Shown here: piece by piece, positions 1-9,120 of the stretch | Position numbering within the stretch: position 1 is the first letter of the stretch | Layout of the letters: each line of letters starts with the position of its first letter | Assembly: GCA_002402545.1 (NCBI GenBank) | Contig: DHGA01000061.1 | Coordinates: forward strand, 1 to 64,000 | Source: Syntrophaceae bacterium UBA4810 | Lineage (GTDB): Bacteria > Desulfobacterota > Syntrophia > Syntrophales > Smithellaceae | DNA: 64,000 nucleotides | Direction: 5' to 3' | Notes under the pieces: model-generated | Database searches by the model: none | What the model saw: only the letters and a program-made list of their open reading frames with translations | Told to the model about the DNA's origin: nothing | Made by a program: the position numbers and the translations under genes

Positions 1-133
1 AACATCATCGCGCGAACAATATCAAACTACCCGCCGTTTCTACGAAATGCGCGGTTATCAACAAGCGGCGTTTCTGGAAGATTTTTACGCCCCCGGCGAC
101 AGCAAAGTTATTTATCTAAAAAACCTTAAATAA
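1..133 (+). CDS. GNAT-family N-acetyltransferase, C-terminal end (partial)
   Basis: An open frame enters from the left edge and stops at a TAA at 131-133, giving the last 43 residues of a protein. It contains RRFYEMRGYQ followed by FYAPGDSKVIYLKN, the usual last strand and helix of a GNAT acetyltransferase, where a Tyr near the fYe-x-Gf motif acts on the leaving CoA thiolate. The acetyl-CoA binding part lies outside the window, so substrate cannot be guessed. Confidence 0.6.
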   Translation, partial: TSSREQYQTTRRFYEMRGYQQAAFLEDFYAPGDSKVIYLKNLK

Positions 134-255
134 CAAATATCAAGCCCAATAACCGCTTCCCACAGCAATTTTAAGCCTTGCAAATTTTTCAATAATTGGC
201 TAGAGGGCTGACAAATTTAATGAACTCTCATGGAAATTCATAGGAGGTTTGCCTC

Positions 256-876
256 ATGCGTCTGTTTCCCAAAGAAGAAAATTTCTTCGAGTACTTTGAA
301 GAGTTAGCCGATAAAATTTCCGAAGGTGGCCAGCTCTTTATGGAAATGACCCAGAAAAAAGATTATTCCGAATCCATTGTCACCAAACTAAAACAAATTG
401 AACATGAAGCCGACGGAATCACCCACAAAACTTATGAAAGAATGCACAAAACCTTCCTTACCCCTATAGACAGAGAAGATATTTACGCGCTGGTTAATAA
501 AATGGACAGCATCATGGACGTTATTGAAGCGACGGCCATACGCATCCATCTCTATAAAGTAAAAAAACCTTCCAATGAAATCATTATACAGGCGCGTATT
601 CTCAATGAAGCCATCAAAAAAGTTAAAAGCATCGTTCACGCCCTGCGTAATATGAAAAACTCGGAAATGATTCTTAGCGGATGCGTGGAAATAAACACTT
701 TGGAAAATGAAGGTGATGTCGCCTTAAGAACAATTATGGCGGATCTTTTCGCGCAGGAAAAAGACGCCATCGAACTTGTCAAATGGAAAGACATTTATCA
801 GCTTTTAGAAGAAGCAATTGACGTTTGTGAAGATGTGTCCAACATCGTGGAAGGGATTGTCCTGAAACATGCTTGA
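256..876 (+). CDS. DUF47 / PhoU-like protein, Pit accessory protein
   Basis: A 206-residue all-helical protein of the DUF47 (PhoU-like) family. These soluble proteins accompany Pit-type phosphate carriers and are thought to modulate them. The start has a strong ribosome site (AGGAGG at 242-247). The frame overlaps the next gene, a Pit transporter, by 8 bases, so the two are translationally coupled. E/D-rich helices such as the KQIEHEADGITH stretch are typical of the metal-binding helices of this family. The pairing makes the assignment firm; the exact regulatory role is inferred. Confidence 0.9.
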   Translation: MRLFPKEENFFEYFEELADKISEGGQLFMEMTQKKDYSESIVTKLKQIEHEADGITHKTYERMHKTFLTPIDREDIYALVNKMDSIMDVIEATAIRIHLYKVKKPSNEIIIQARILNEAIKKVKSIVHALRNMKNSEMILSGCVEINTLENEGDVALRTIMADLFAQEKDAIELVKWKDIYQLLEEAIDVCEDVSNIVEGIVLKHA

Positions 877-1870
877 ATCGGTAACCTTTGTTTTTTTTCT
901 GGTTTTTGTCGCGCTGATTTTTGATTATATTAACGGCTTTCATGACGCCGCTAATTCCATTTCCACCATTGTTTCCACGCGCGTTTTGTCACCAAAACTT
1001 GCCGTCTTATGGGCGGCGTTTTTTAATTTTATTGCCGCATTCCTGATCGGCACACACGTTGCACATACGGTAGGCAAAGGAATTATCAGCATTGATATTG
1101 TCAATAACTTAGTAATTTTATCCGCTTTGACCGGCGCCATTACTTGGAATATCATCACCTGGTATTATGGTCTCCCCAGCAGTTCCTCGCATGCTTTAAT
1201 CGGAGGATTAATCGGCGCGGCTATTTCCAAAGCGGGCTTCAGCAAACTGGTTTGGACTGGTATTATTAAAACATCTTTGTTTATAGTCATTTCCCCCGCA
1301 GTGGGTATGGTCTTGGGATTTTTTTTCATGGTCATTTCCATGAATATGAGCCGCAACTCCAATATTGCTAAATCAGACAGAGCTTTCCGTAAATTACAGC
1401 TTTTTTCCGCCGCCGCCTATTCGCTTGGTCACGGCATGAACGACGCACAGAAAACAATGGGTATCATTGCTATGCTGTTATTCAGTAAAGGATTTTTAGG
1501 ACCGGTATTTTACATTCCTTTCTGGATAGTGCTTCTGTGTCACGCATTCATTGCGCTGGGCACAATGTCCGGCGGCTGGCGTATTGTGAAAACAATGGGA
1601 ACAAGGATAACAAAACTGCAGCCGATCGGGGGGTTCAGTGCGGAAACAGCCGCTGCTGTTTCAATCATCGGCGCTTCTGTTGCGGGTATTCCCGTCAGTA
1701 CGACTCACACAATTACGGGAGCAATTGTCGGTGTCGGTGCATCTAAAAGAATGTCTGCCGTACGCTGGGGGGTGGCCGGCAATATCATCTGGGCATGGAT
1801 TCTGACCATTCCTATATCTGCTTTAATTTCTTCATTTGTTTATTTTACGGTAGGGTATTTCGCTGGTTAA
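869..1870 (+). CDS. pit: Inorganic phosphate transporter, Pit family
   Basis: A 333-residue polytopic membrane protein with about ten hydrophobic segments. Both internally repeated Pit signatures are visible: GFHDAANS at residues 23-30 and GHGMNDAQKTMG at 187-198. Pit carriers take up phosphate as a metal-phosphate complex with protons or sodium. The length matches short bacterial Pit proteins, which lack the long central loop. Start overlaps the DUF47 gene by 8 bases. The first motif has His-Asp where many members have Asn-Asp. Confidence 0.92.
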   Translation: MLESVTFVFFLVFVALIFDYINGFHDAANSISTIVSTRVLSPKLAVLWAAFFNFIAAFLIGTHVAHTVGKGIISIDIVNNLVILSALTGAITWNIITWYYGLPSSSSHALIGGLIGAAISKAGFSKLVWTGIIKTSLFIVISPAVGMVLGFFFMVISMNMSRNSNIAKSDRAFRKLQLFSAAAYSLGHGMNDAQKTMGIIAMLLFSKGFLGPVFYIPFWIVLLCHAFIALGTMSGGWRIVKTMGTRITKLQPIGGFSAETAAAVSIIGASVAGIPVSTTHTITGAIVGVGASKRMSAVRWGVAGNIIWAWILTIPISALISSFVYFTVGYFAG

Positions 1871-2000
1871 TTTAGCCTGACTCGAAAAAAAGCGACAAAA
1901 TTATCATTGATAAATTGCTTTTTTTGTCTTAAATGGTCTTAACGCTTAGCAAGAATTACAATTTTTATTATAAAAAATTTCGAATTAGGATTTGATTTAT

Positions 2001-3266
2001 ATGGCGGCAAAAGTATTGCCTTTTACCAAACAACAAATCGAAAAAATAATCGCAAAATATCCCACGCCTTTTCACCTTTATGATGAAAAAGCCATTAAGG
2101 AAAACGCGCGCGCATTTAAACAGGCCTTTTCCTGGAATGAAGGCTTCAAGGAATTCTTCGCCGTCAAAGCCGCGCCCAATCCTTATCTCATGAAAATTTT
2201 GCAAAAGGAAGGTTTCGGCTCTGATTGCAGTTCACTGCCCGAACTTCTGCTGGCCGAAAAAACCGGCATCACCGGTGAGGAAATCATGTTTTCTTCCAAC
2301 GACACGCCGGCGGCGGAATTTGTCAAAGCCAGAGAACTTAACGCCACGATCAACCTGGATGATCTATCGCACATTGCGTTTTTGGAAAAGCACGCTGGTC
2401 TTCCGGAACTTATTTGCATGCGCTATAACCCCGGGCCGCTAAAAAAAGGCAATATCATTATCGGCCATCCGGAAGAGGCAAAATACGGTTTCACGCGCGA
2501 ACAGCTTTTTGAAGGATATAGAATTTGCAGAGAAAAAGGAGTGCGCCGTTTCGGCATTCACGCCATGGTCGCCTCCAATGAACTGGATGCCAATTATTTC
2601 GTCGAAACTGCTGAAATATTATTTGAACTGGTCGCGGAAATATCACAAAAGCTGAAAATCCGTTTTGAATTTGTCAATCTCAGCGGCGGCGTGGGCATTC
2701 CTTATCTGCCCGAGCAGGAGCGTATCGATCTTGCGGCAATGAGCCGCGGTGTAAAGACTAAATATGACGAGATTATTGTCGCCGGCGGTTTCGCGCCGCT
2801 TAAAGTATTCACCGAATGCGGCCGCTATATTACAGGCCCGTACGGATATTTAGTTACTCGAGTTTTGCATATAAAAGATACTTATAAGAAATTCGCCGGG
2901 CTCGATGCCAACATGGCCCATTTGATGCGCCCCGCGATTTACGGCGCTTATCATCACATCACTGTCGTCGGCAAAGAAGATAAACCTCACAATATCGCCT
3001 ATGATGTTACCGGCTCGCTTTGCGAAAACAACGACAAATTCGCCATCGATCGCCTCTTGCCGGAAATGGAACCCGGGGATATCGTTGTCATTCATGATGC
3101 GGGCGCGCACGGCCACGCGATGGGATTTAATTACAACGGAAAGCTACGTTCCGCGGAATTGCTACTGAGAGATGACGGCAATGTTGTGCAGATAAGACGC
3201 GCGGAAACTGTTGATGATTATTTTGCCACGTTGGATCTTGAAGGGCTTTCCAAATTCAAAGTTTAA
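2001..3266 (+). CDS. lysA: Diaminopimelate decarboxylase-like PLP enzyme
   Basis: A 421-residue fold-type III PLP enzyme with an alanine-racemase-like barrel followed by a C-terminal beta domain. Visible features are the PLP-binding lysine in FFAVKAAP (Lys56), the glycine-rich phosphate loop SGGVGIPY, the ECGRYITGPYG segment and the SLCENNDKFA motif that supplies a substrate-binding Cys at the dimer interface. It should convert meso-diaminopimelate to lysine. A TTG nine bases upstream is in frame, but the ATG has better spacing from AGGA at 1986-1989. Related amino-acid decarboxylases share the fold, so substrate is likely rather than certain. Confidence 0.82.
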   Translation: MAAKVLPFTKQQIEKIIAKYPTPFHLYDEKAIKENARAFKQAFSWNEGFKEFFAVKAAPNPYLMKILQKEGFGSDCSSLPELLLAEKTGITGEEIMFSSNDTPAAEFVKARELNATINLDDLSHIAFLEKHAGLPELICMRYNPGPLKKGNIIIGHPEEAKYGFTREQLFEGYRICREKGVRRFGIHAMVASNELDANYFVETAEILFELVAEISQKLKIRFEFVNLSGGVGIPYLPEQERIDLAAMSRGVKTKYDEIIVAGGFAPLKVFTECGRYITGPYGYLVTRVLHIKDTYKKFAGLDANMAHLMRPAIYGAYHHITVVGKEDKPHNIAYDVTGSLCENNDKFAIDRLLPEMEPGDIVVIHDAGAHGHAMGFNYNGKLRSAELLLRDDGNVVQIRRAETVDDYFATLDLEGLSKFKV

Positions 3267-3281
3267 AATTTATCTTCACCA

Positions 3282-3752
3282 TTAAGGAAGCTGTGATTTT
3301 TTTCCGGTAAGTTTGTCTATCTTCACGCCGACAATCATGGTTTTTTGCACTATATTTTCCGGATAGGTATAGTTGCCCCGTCCCGCGTATTTTTCCATAA
3401 GCAGGTTGAGCGCCTTTATTTTTTCCGCTTGATCATTCACGAAAAAAGCGCGTCCGCAGCCTATAACGCTCGCGTATTTCATGCCCCACGCGCAGGGAGT
3501 TTCACCGGCTATAATCTGCGCGTTAATCTCCATTTCAAAACACACGTTGTTGTTTTCGTTTAAAATTTCAATTTTCTTTCCCTTGGTTGCCGAGTGGAAA
3601 TAAAGACAATCACCTTCCACGACAAAATTTAGCGGAATCAAATAAGGCATACTTCCTTGCGCCATAGCTATACGGCAGATTTGAGCTTGACGCATGATGT
3701 CTTGAATTTCTTCTGGATTACTGATTTCTTTTTCCGCACGGTTCATCGTCAT
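3282..3752 (-). CDS. Pyridoxamine 5'-phosphate oxidase-like flavin-binding protein
   Basis: A 156-residue single-domain split-barrel protein of the PNPOx-like family (Pyridox_ox_2, related to NimA nitroimidazole reductases). The segment YLIPLNFVVEGDCLYFHSATKGKK is typical of the FMN/F420-binding barrel: a strand, a short loop, and the GKK phosphate-binding turn. Convergent with lysA (15 bases apart) and divergent from the CHASE2 gene. Substrate and cofactor cannot be read from sequence. No clear Shine-Dalgarno is seen before the start; an internal ATG two codons in is equally possible. Confidence 0.75.
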   Translation of the reverse strand: MTMNRAEKEISNPEEIQDIMRQAQICRIAMAQGSMPYLIPLNFVVEGDCLYFHSATKGKKIEILNENNNVCFEMEINAQIIAGETPCAWGMKYASVIGCGRAFFVNDQAEKIKALNLLMEKYAGRGNYTYPENIVQKTMIVGVKIDKLTGKKSQLP

Positions 3753-3863
3753 ATTCTAAAGCATATGACCAAACAAGAAATATTGCAATATCCTAACCGG
3801 TTATGCTATTAATTAAGCGCGGTTGCCACAAAAAACGCGCTTCTTTTTTTCTAAGGATTTTAG

Positions 3864-5192
3864 ATGAAACCAATTCAAAAATCGATCATCAACGATTTTC
3901 GACATGGTATTTTCCTTACTCTTCTGGCTCTCTTCGCGATCTACTTCTTCTGGCCCCAACTGGAAAGAATTGAATACGGCCTGTATGACCTGGGTTCGCG
4001 CCTGCGGGTAAAGCCCGTGGCCTCGCCCGTCAGCGTTATCGCGATTGACGAAAGAAGCATTGCCGATTTCGGCCCGTGGCCCTGGCCCCGATCTTACATA
4101 GCGTTTATGATTGATATGCTGGACGTTTATGAGGCAAAAGTTATCGGCCTTGATATTATCTATTCCGGCAAGGACCTTAATCACGGCCTCAAAGAAGTCG
4201 TTAATATTATCAAGACCATTGAAAACAATCCCCAGTATTCCAAAAAAAATATGAGTACCGTTGTTTTATTGGCGGCGCTCAAAGACGCGGAAGAACGCCT
4301 GGATAACGACGCGATTTTAGCCAATTCCGTTGCCGCAAGCAAAAAAGTGGTTATGCCCCTGCTGTTTCATCTGAAAAAATCGAAGGAAGCTCCTTATAAT
4401 TTCTATACCGATTACATGACCGCCAATTCACTTTTCCCCTACCCCTCGGATAAAAGCGTTGTTGCCCGCGATATTACTGTCCCCATAGATCCTTTCGCGA
4501 GCGACGCGCTGCGGCTGGGGCATATAAATATTTTCGCGGATAACGACGGCGCGGTGCGAAGTGAAAACTTTTTTATCAATTATAATGGCAGAATATATCC
4601 TTCTCTCGCTCTTCAGCTTGTGTTGGCTTACTTTGATCTTGATTTAACGGATTTATCTTTCGGAAAGAATCTAACTTTCGCGCACAAATCCATTCCTCTT
4701 TTAAACCAGAACAGGATGCTTATTTCTTTTAAAAACGAGATCCCTTATTATTCGTTTGTAGATGTTATTAATAAAAAAATCCCCGCTGACGCGTTTCGGA
4801 ATAAAGTTGTCATCATCGCTCCCAGCACGGCAGGCTTGGGGGAACTGCGTGAAACCGCGACGGCTTATAAAGTTCCCTCGGTAAAAATTATCGCCAACAT
4901 TATCGATAATATTTTAAGCGACGATTATATAATCCGCCCGGAATGGGCATTGGCGCTGGAATTGATGATGATTTTTTTATTCGGGCTTTTTATTACGCTT
5001 ATCATACCGCGCCTCGGAGCATTGATCGGCACCATCATAACTCTGGCCGTTTTGGCTATGTGGATTGGCGTGAGCTTGTATCTTTTTGTTAATTACAGTT
5101 ACTGGATCAAAGCAGTGTATCCCGCTTTCGTTCTTTTGATGGGGCACATTATCATCGTGTCCAAAAGATATGAAGTAGCTCCAAAAACGTGA
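3864..5192 (+). CDS. CHASE2 sensor-domain membrane protein without output domain
   Basis: A 442-residue protein: one N-terminal membrane segment (about residues 15-32), a large extracytoplasmic CHASE2 domain (about 35-345, with the SVIAIDERSIADFGPWPWPR start typical of the family) and three closely spaced C-terminal membrane segments (about 365-435). CHASE2 domains usually sense an unknown periplasmic signal for adenylate cyclases, kinases or diguanylate cyclases. Here the frame ends about ten residues after the last membrane helix, so no cytoplasmic catalytic domain is present. The intergenic stretch downstream to murI shows no continuation in frame. Confidence 0.85.
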   Translation: MKPIQKSIINDFRHGIFLTLLALFAIYFFWPQLERIEYGLYDLGSRLRVKPVASPVSVIAIDERSIADFGPWPWPRSYIAFMIDMLDVYEAKVIGLDIIYSGKDLNHGLKEVVNIIKTIENNPQYSKKNMSTVVLLAALKDAEERLDNDAILANSVAASKKVVMPLLFHLKKSKEAPYNFYTDYMTANSLFPYPSDKSVVARDITVPIDPFASDALRLGHINIFADNDGAVRSENFFINYNGRIYPSLALQLVLAYFDLDLTDLSFGKNLTFAHKSIPLLNQNRMLISFKNEIPYYSFVDVINKKIPADAFRNKVVIIAPSTAGLGELRETATAYKVPSVKIIANIIDNILSDDYIIRPEWALALELMMIFLFGLFITLIIPRLGALIGTIITLAVLAMWIGVSLYLFVNYSYWIKAVYPAFVLLMGHIIIVSKRYEVAPKT

Positions 5193-5332
5193 AGGTGGTG
5201 AAAACACTTTAATTTACACTGCTGACTTTTTTCTAGCCCTGGCTATGACACTATGGTAAAGCCGTTACAAACTTGCCTTCGGACAGGAATTTTGCCAGAA
5301 AAAAGATGGACAAGGAGTTTTAATTTTTACCC

Positions 5333-6133
5333 GTGAAAAATGACCGTGCCATAGGCGTTTTCGATTCCGGAGTCGGCGGCCTGACCGTTGTGCGATCCCT
5401 CATGGAGCGCCTGCCGTCAGAAAATATCATTTATTTCGGTGATACCGCGCGCGTACCTTACGGCATAAAATCAGTCGATACGATCAATCGCTACGCCTCC
5501 CAAATCACTGAATTTCTTTTAAAAAGAGATGTTAAGCTGCTGATTGTCGCCTGCAATACGATGGCAGCTGTCGCCTATCAGACAATCAAGGATTTATCCG
5601 ACGTTCCGGTTTTAGAAGTCATCGAGGCCAGCGCCCATAACGCTGTGCGCCAATCGCGCGCGAAGGTTATCGGCGTTATCGGAACGCCGGCTACTATCAA
5701 CTCGAACGCCTACGCGCGCGCGATCCGTCATTGTGACAAGACGATTAAAATTTATTCTCAGGCCTGCCCGCTTTTTGTGCCCCTGGTGGAAGAAGGTTTG
5801 TTTGAACATGAGGCGACAAATCTTATCGCGCGGGAATATTTAAAACCGCTTATGGCCGAAAAAATTGACACGCTTGTGCTGGGATGCACTCACTATCCGT
5901 TATTAAAACCGTTGCTTCAGGATATTGCCGGCCCCGAAGTAACTCTTATCGATTCGGCGCAGGCAATGGCGGATATCGCCGCGGATCTGATCGCGAAACA
6001 AAAAATTGCCAATGACGGCAATGATCATCCCGATTACCTGTTTTGCGTAAGTGACGTTCCGTACCGTTTTCAGGCTATCGGTGAAAAGTTTTTGGGTCGG
6101 AAATTTGACCGCGTGGAAGTGGTTAACTTATAA
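5333..6133 (+). CDS. murI: Glutamate racemase
   Basis: A 266-residue cofactor-independent racemase that makes D-glutamate for peptidoglycan. The two catalytic cysteines are present in VACNTMAA (Cys74) and LGCTHYPL (Cys185). The N-terminal GVFDSGVGGLTVV holds the catalytic Asp11. The start is a GTG; AAGGAG at 5312-5317 lies rather far upstream. Length is standard. Confidence 0.95.
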   Translation: MKNDRAIGVFDSGVGGLTVVRSLMERLPSENIIYFGDTARVPYGIKSVDTINRYASQITEFLLKRDVKLLIVACNTMAAVAYQTIKDLSDVPVLEVIEASAHNAVRQSRAKVIGVIGTPATINSNAYARAIRHCDKTIKIYSQACPLFVPLVEEGLFEHEATNLIAREYLKPLMAEKIDTLVLGCTHYPLLKPLLQDIAGPEVTLIDSAQAMADIAADLIAKQKIANDGNDHPDYLFCVSDVPYRFQAIGEKFLGRKFDRVEVVNL

Positions 6134-6176
6134 AAACTTGATGGAAATTATCTAAAAAAAAGGTAAATGACCTGTC

Positions 6177-7745
6177 ATGAAAATTTTACTTGCCGGCTAT
6201 AACCTTGATTATGAGCTTATCAGTGAACTCAAACAAAAAAAATCTCTCGCTGAAGATTTGACACCGGAGACAATCTCCGCCGCTTACGCGCGCATCAGCC
6301 GCAGCCCCAAACCTGTTGATGAATTGCGCCAGCTGGCGCGAGGCGAAGTGGAAAAAGCGCGCCAGTCCAACCGCAACATCGTTTTTGAAATGGGACATAG
6401 CTCTGTCGCGGAACACGCTGTTTTTAACATCGATGTGCTGGGTGTTTCGCGCCTGCTGGTTGAAGAAATTGAGAAATTTCGCCTGTGTTCATTCACGGAA
6501 AAATCGCAGCGCTATGTTCTTTTCAATAAAGATTTTGTCGTGCCGGATGAAATCTGGCGGGCGGGTATGACCAATCTTTTCGTGGAGACAATAGCGGCGC
6601 AAAATGACTATTATCATGAACTTTATGAGAAGCTTCGCCCTTTTGTTTTTGAGCAAAACAAAGCGCTGGCCGAAAACCCGTCCAACAAATCCACGCTGGA
6701 AGGCTGGGCTAAAGAAGACGCCCGCTACGCCATTTCTATGGCCACACAGACACAGCTGGGCATGACCATTAACGCCCGAAATCTAGAACTGATGCTGAGA
6801 AGACTCGGCGCGCTACAACTGGAAGAAGCCAAAGAATATGCTAATAAATTATATGTGGCTACAAAAAATGTAGCACCTTCTCTTATTCGTTATACTGATG
6901 CAACATCCTATGATCGGCTTACTAGAAAAAATTTATGGAGACATCCTCTTTCAAGTCAACAGCATTTTCCATTTTTTCTCAGCACCGACTATGACTTGTT
7001 TACTAGACAAGGTTTACACGAGCAGGCATCTGCTATTATGAATAAATATCCACAACCCAGAAGGAATAAAAAATTGCAAGCCGTACAACTTCTGTCTATC
7101 TCGGACGATGCTGATGACCGTATTGTCGCTTCACTTCTTTATTCTTCATCCCGTGATAATTACATAAATTGCATAAAGCGGGCTAAGCAAATGAACATCA
7201 AAGAAAAAAAAGCCTTGTTCAAAACTGCTTTTGAGCATCTTGAACCGCATGACTCCGTGCTGCGCGAACTAGAAAATGTTGATCTTCACTTTGAACTCAT
7301 CGTCAGCTCCACTTGTTTTGCACAATTAAAAAGGCATCGCATGGCGACAATTATCACGCAGGAATACGACCCCGCACTCGGTGTTACCATTCCTTCTTCT
7401 GTGCGCAAAATCGGCCAGCAAAAAAAGTTTATGGATATCATCAAACAGACAAACAAAATTTACTCGCAAATCCGCAAGAAAGCGCCCGAAGCCGCGACCT
7501 ACATTCTTACCAACGCGCACCGCAAAAGAGTATTGATGAAATTAAACGCGCGCGAGATGTATCATCTGGCGCGTCTGCGCGCCGACGCTCACGCCCAATG
7601 GGATATCAGAAACCTTACCGAAAGCATGCTCAAAAAAGCGAATATAATTATGCCTTTGACGCTTGCGCTGGCCTGCGGAAAAGACTCCTTCGAAAAGCTT
7701 TATAAAAAGACTTTCGGCGCTCAAGGCAGGCAGGGCAAATCCTAA
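6177..7745 (+). CDS. Double-domain ThyX-like (FAD-dependent thymidylate synthase fold) protein
   Basis: A 522-residue protein, about twice the length of ThyX, with two ThyX-like halves. The N half has HSSVAEHAVF and a version of the signature at residues 100-113 (KFRLCSFTEKSQRY), where the usual RHR is changed to KFR but the later Ser and Arg-Tyr remain. The C half has an intact RHR (386-388) but lacks the following Ser/Arg. ThyX uses FAD and methylenetetrahydrofolate to make dTMP. Whether this split-signature form is an active synthase or a relative with another role is open. It follows murI by 43 bases. Confidence 0.75.
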   Translation: MKILLAGYNLDYELISELKQKKSLAEDLTPETISAAYARISRSPKPVDELRQLARGEVEKARQSNRNIVFEMGHSSVAEHAVFNIDVLGVSRLLVEEIEKFRLCSFTEKSQRYVLFNKDFVVPDEIWRAGMTNLFVETIAAQNDYYHELYEKLRPFVFEQNKALAENPSNKSTLEGWAKEDARYAISMATQTQLGMTINARNLELMLRRLGALQLEEAKEYANKLYVATKNVAPSLIRYTDATSYDRLTRKNLWRHPLSSQQHFPFFLSTDYDLFTRQGLHEQASAIMNKYPQPRRNKKLQAVQLLSISDDADDRIVASLLYSSSRDNYINCIKRAKQMNIKEKKALFKTAFEHLEPHDSVLRELENVDLHFELIVSSTCFAQLKRHRMATIITQEYDPALGVTIPSSVRKIGQQKKFMDIIKQTNKIYSQIRKKAPEAATYILTNAHRKRVLMKLNAREMYHLARLRADAHAQWDIRNLTESMLKKANIIMPLTLALACGKDSFEKLYKKTFGAQGRQGKS

Positions 7746-7749
7746 TTTC

Positions 7750-9120
7750 ATGACCGACAAAAACAATTTTTATATTCTGCTCGCCGTCACGTTAAGCGCG
7801 TTTCTGACACCATTTATGGGTTCGGCTGTTAATGTCGCCCTGCCGGTTATCGGCAAAGAATTTTCCATGACCGCGCTGGCCTTGGGCTGGATTGTTTCTT
7901 CGTTTATTCTGGCCGCCGCGATCACGCTTGTTCCTTTAGGCAGAGTATCGGACATTTACGGGCACCGTAAAATATTTCTCTACGGCGCGCTGATTTTTAC
8001 TATCTCCTCATCTTTGTGCATCTGCGCGCCCGCGTCTTCTTTGTTAATTTTTTTCCGGACTATTCAAGGCGTTGGCGGAGCGATGATTTTCAGCACGGGA
8101 ACGGCTCTTTTGATTTCTCACTATCCGGCACAAAAACGCGGCATGATTTTGGGCATTAATCTGGCCGCGGTTTACAGCGGCTTAACCATTGGCCCTTTTG
8201 TGGGCGGACTTTTAACGCAGCATTTCGGCTGGAGATATATTTTTCTTTTTGCCGCATTTTTGGGCGTAATTATTATCTTAACCATCGCTCCCCTGGCGCG
8301 GCAGGAACGCCCTGAAGCCCGCGGTGAAAAATTTGATTATACAGGATCTCTTATATACGGAGCGGCTTTGTTTTCTATTATGTACGGCTTTTCACTATTG
8401 CCTGCGTGGTCTGCCGCTTTTCTTATTTTCGCGGGTATCCTGGGACTCATATTCTTTATCCTGCGGCAGCTTAAAATTCCCTTTCCGCTTTTGGATATTC
8501 GTCTTTTTATGGAAAATAGGGTTTTTGCCTTTTCCAATCTGGCGGCGATGATTCATTATTGCGCCACGTTCGCGGTGACATTTTTGCTGAGCCTTTATTT
8601 ACAGCAGGTAAAAATGCTTTCACCCGCGCAGACGGGATTCATTCTGGTTGCCGAACCGGTTGTCATGGCGCTGTGTTCGCCTTTCGCGGGCAGGCTATCC
8701 GATCGTTTCGAACCGCAGATCATTGCTTCTTCCGGAATGGCTCTCACCGTTGCCGGTCTTATTTTGCTGATGTTTATCAGTCCTGCTACCACCACCTGCT
8801 ACATCATCACCTCGCTGATTCTCCTGGGCGTCGGTTTCGCGTTTTTTTCCTCGCCCAACGTCAATGCCACCATGAGTTCCGTCGGAAATAAATTTTACGG
8901 CGTCGCTTCGGCAACTCTGGCCACTATGCGGCTTACCGGCCAGATGTTTTCCATGGGCATTACCATGCTGGTTTTTGCCGTTATTCTGGGGCAGCACACA
9001 CTCGGCGCGGCGGATAATTTGCTTCTTTTAAAAAGCGCGCGTATAATTTATTTTATTCTTGCGGTAGTTTGTGTGTTTGGTATTTTCGCCTCGGCGGCGC
9101 GGGGAAAGGTGCATAAATGA
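7750..9120 (+). CDS. MFS transporter, DHA2-like (14-TM) drug/proton antiporter
   Basis: A 456-residue membrane protein with about 14 hydrophobic segments. The N-terminal half shows the motif-A-like loop GRVSDIYGHRK between TM2 and TM3, and the antiporter motif C region (GLTIGPFVGGLL) in TM5, placing it in the EmrB/QacA-like DHA2 group of proton-driven exporters. ATG at 7750 is chosen because an upstream in-frame ATG lies inside the ThyX-like gene. It overlaps the next gene by 4 bases (ATGA), implying co-translation. Substrate unknown. Confidence 0.88.
   Translation: MTDKNNFYILLAVTLSAFLTPFMGSAVNVALPVIGKEFSMTALALGWIVSSFILAAAITLVPLGRVSDIYGHRKIFLYGALIFTISSSLCICAPASSLLIFFRTIQGVGGAMIFSTGTALLISHYPAQKRGMILGINLAAVYSGLTIGPFVGGLLTQHFGWRYIFLFAAFLGVIIILTIAPLARQERPEARGEKFDYTGSLIYGAALFSIMYGFSLLPAWSAAFLIFAGILGLIFFILRQLKIPFPLLDIRLFMENRVFAFSNLAAMIHYCATFAVTFLLSLYLQQVKMLSPAQTGFILVAEPVVMALCSPFAGRLSDRFEPQIIASSGMALTVAGLILLMFISPATTTCYIITSLILLGVGFAFFSSPNVNATMSSVGNKFYGVASATLATMRLTGQMFSMGITMLVFAVILGQHTLGAADNLLLLKSARIIYFILAVVCVFGIFASAARGKVHK

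Noticed and set aside
1971..2000. TTG start for lysA nine bases upstream of the ATG
   Set aside because: The ATG has the better spacing from AGGA, and the extra residues add nothing to the conserved domain.
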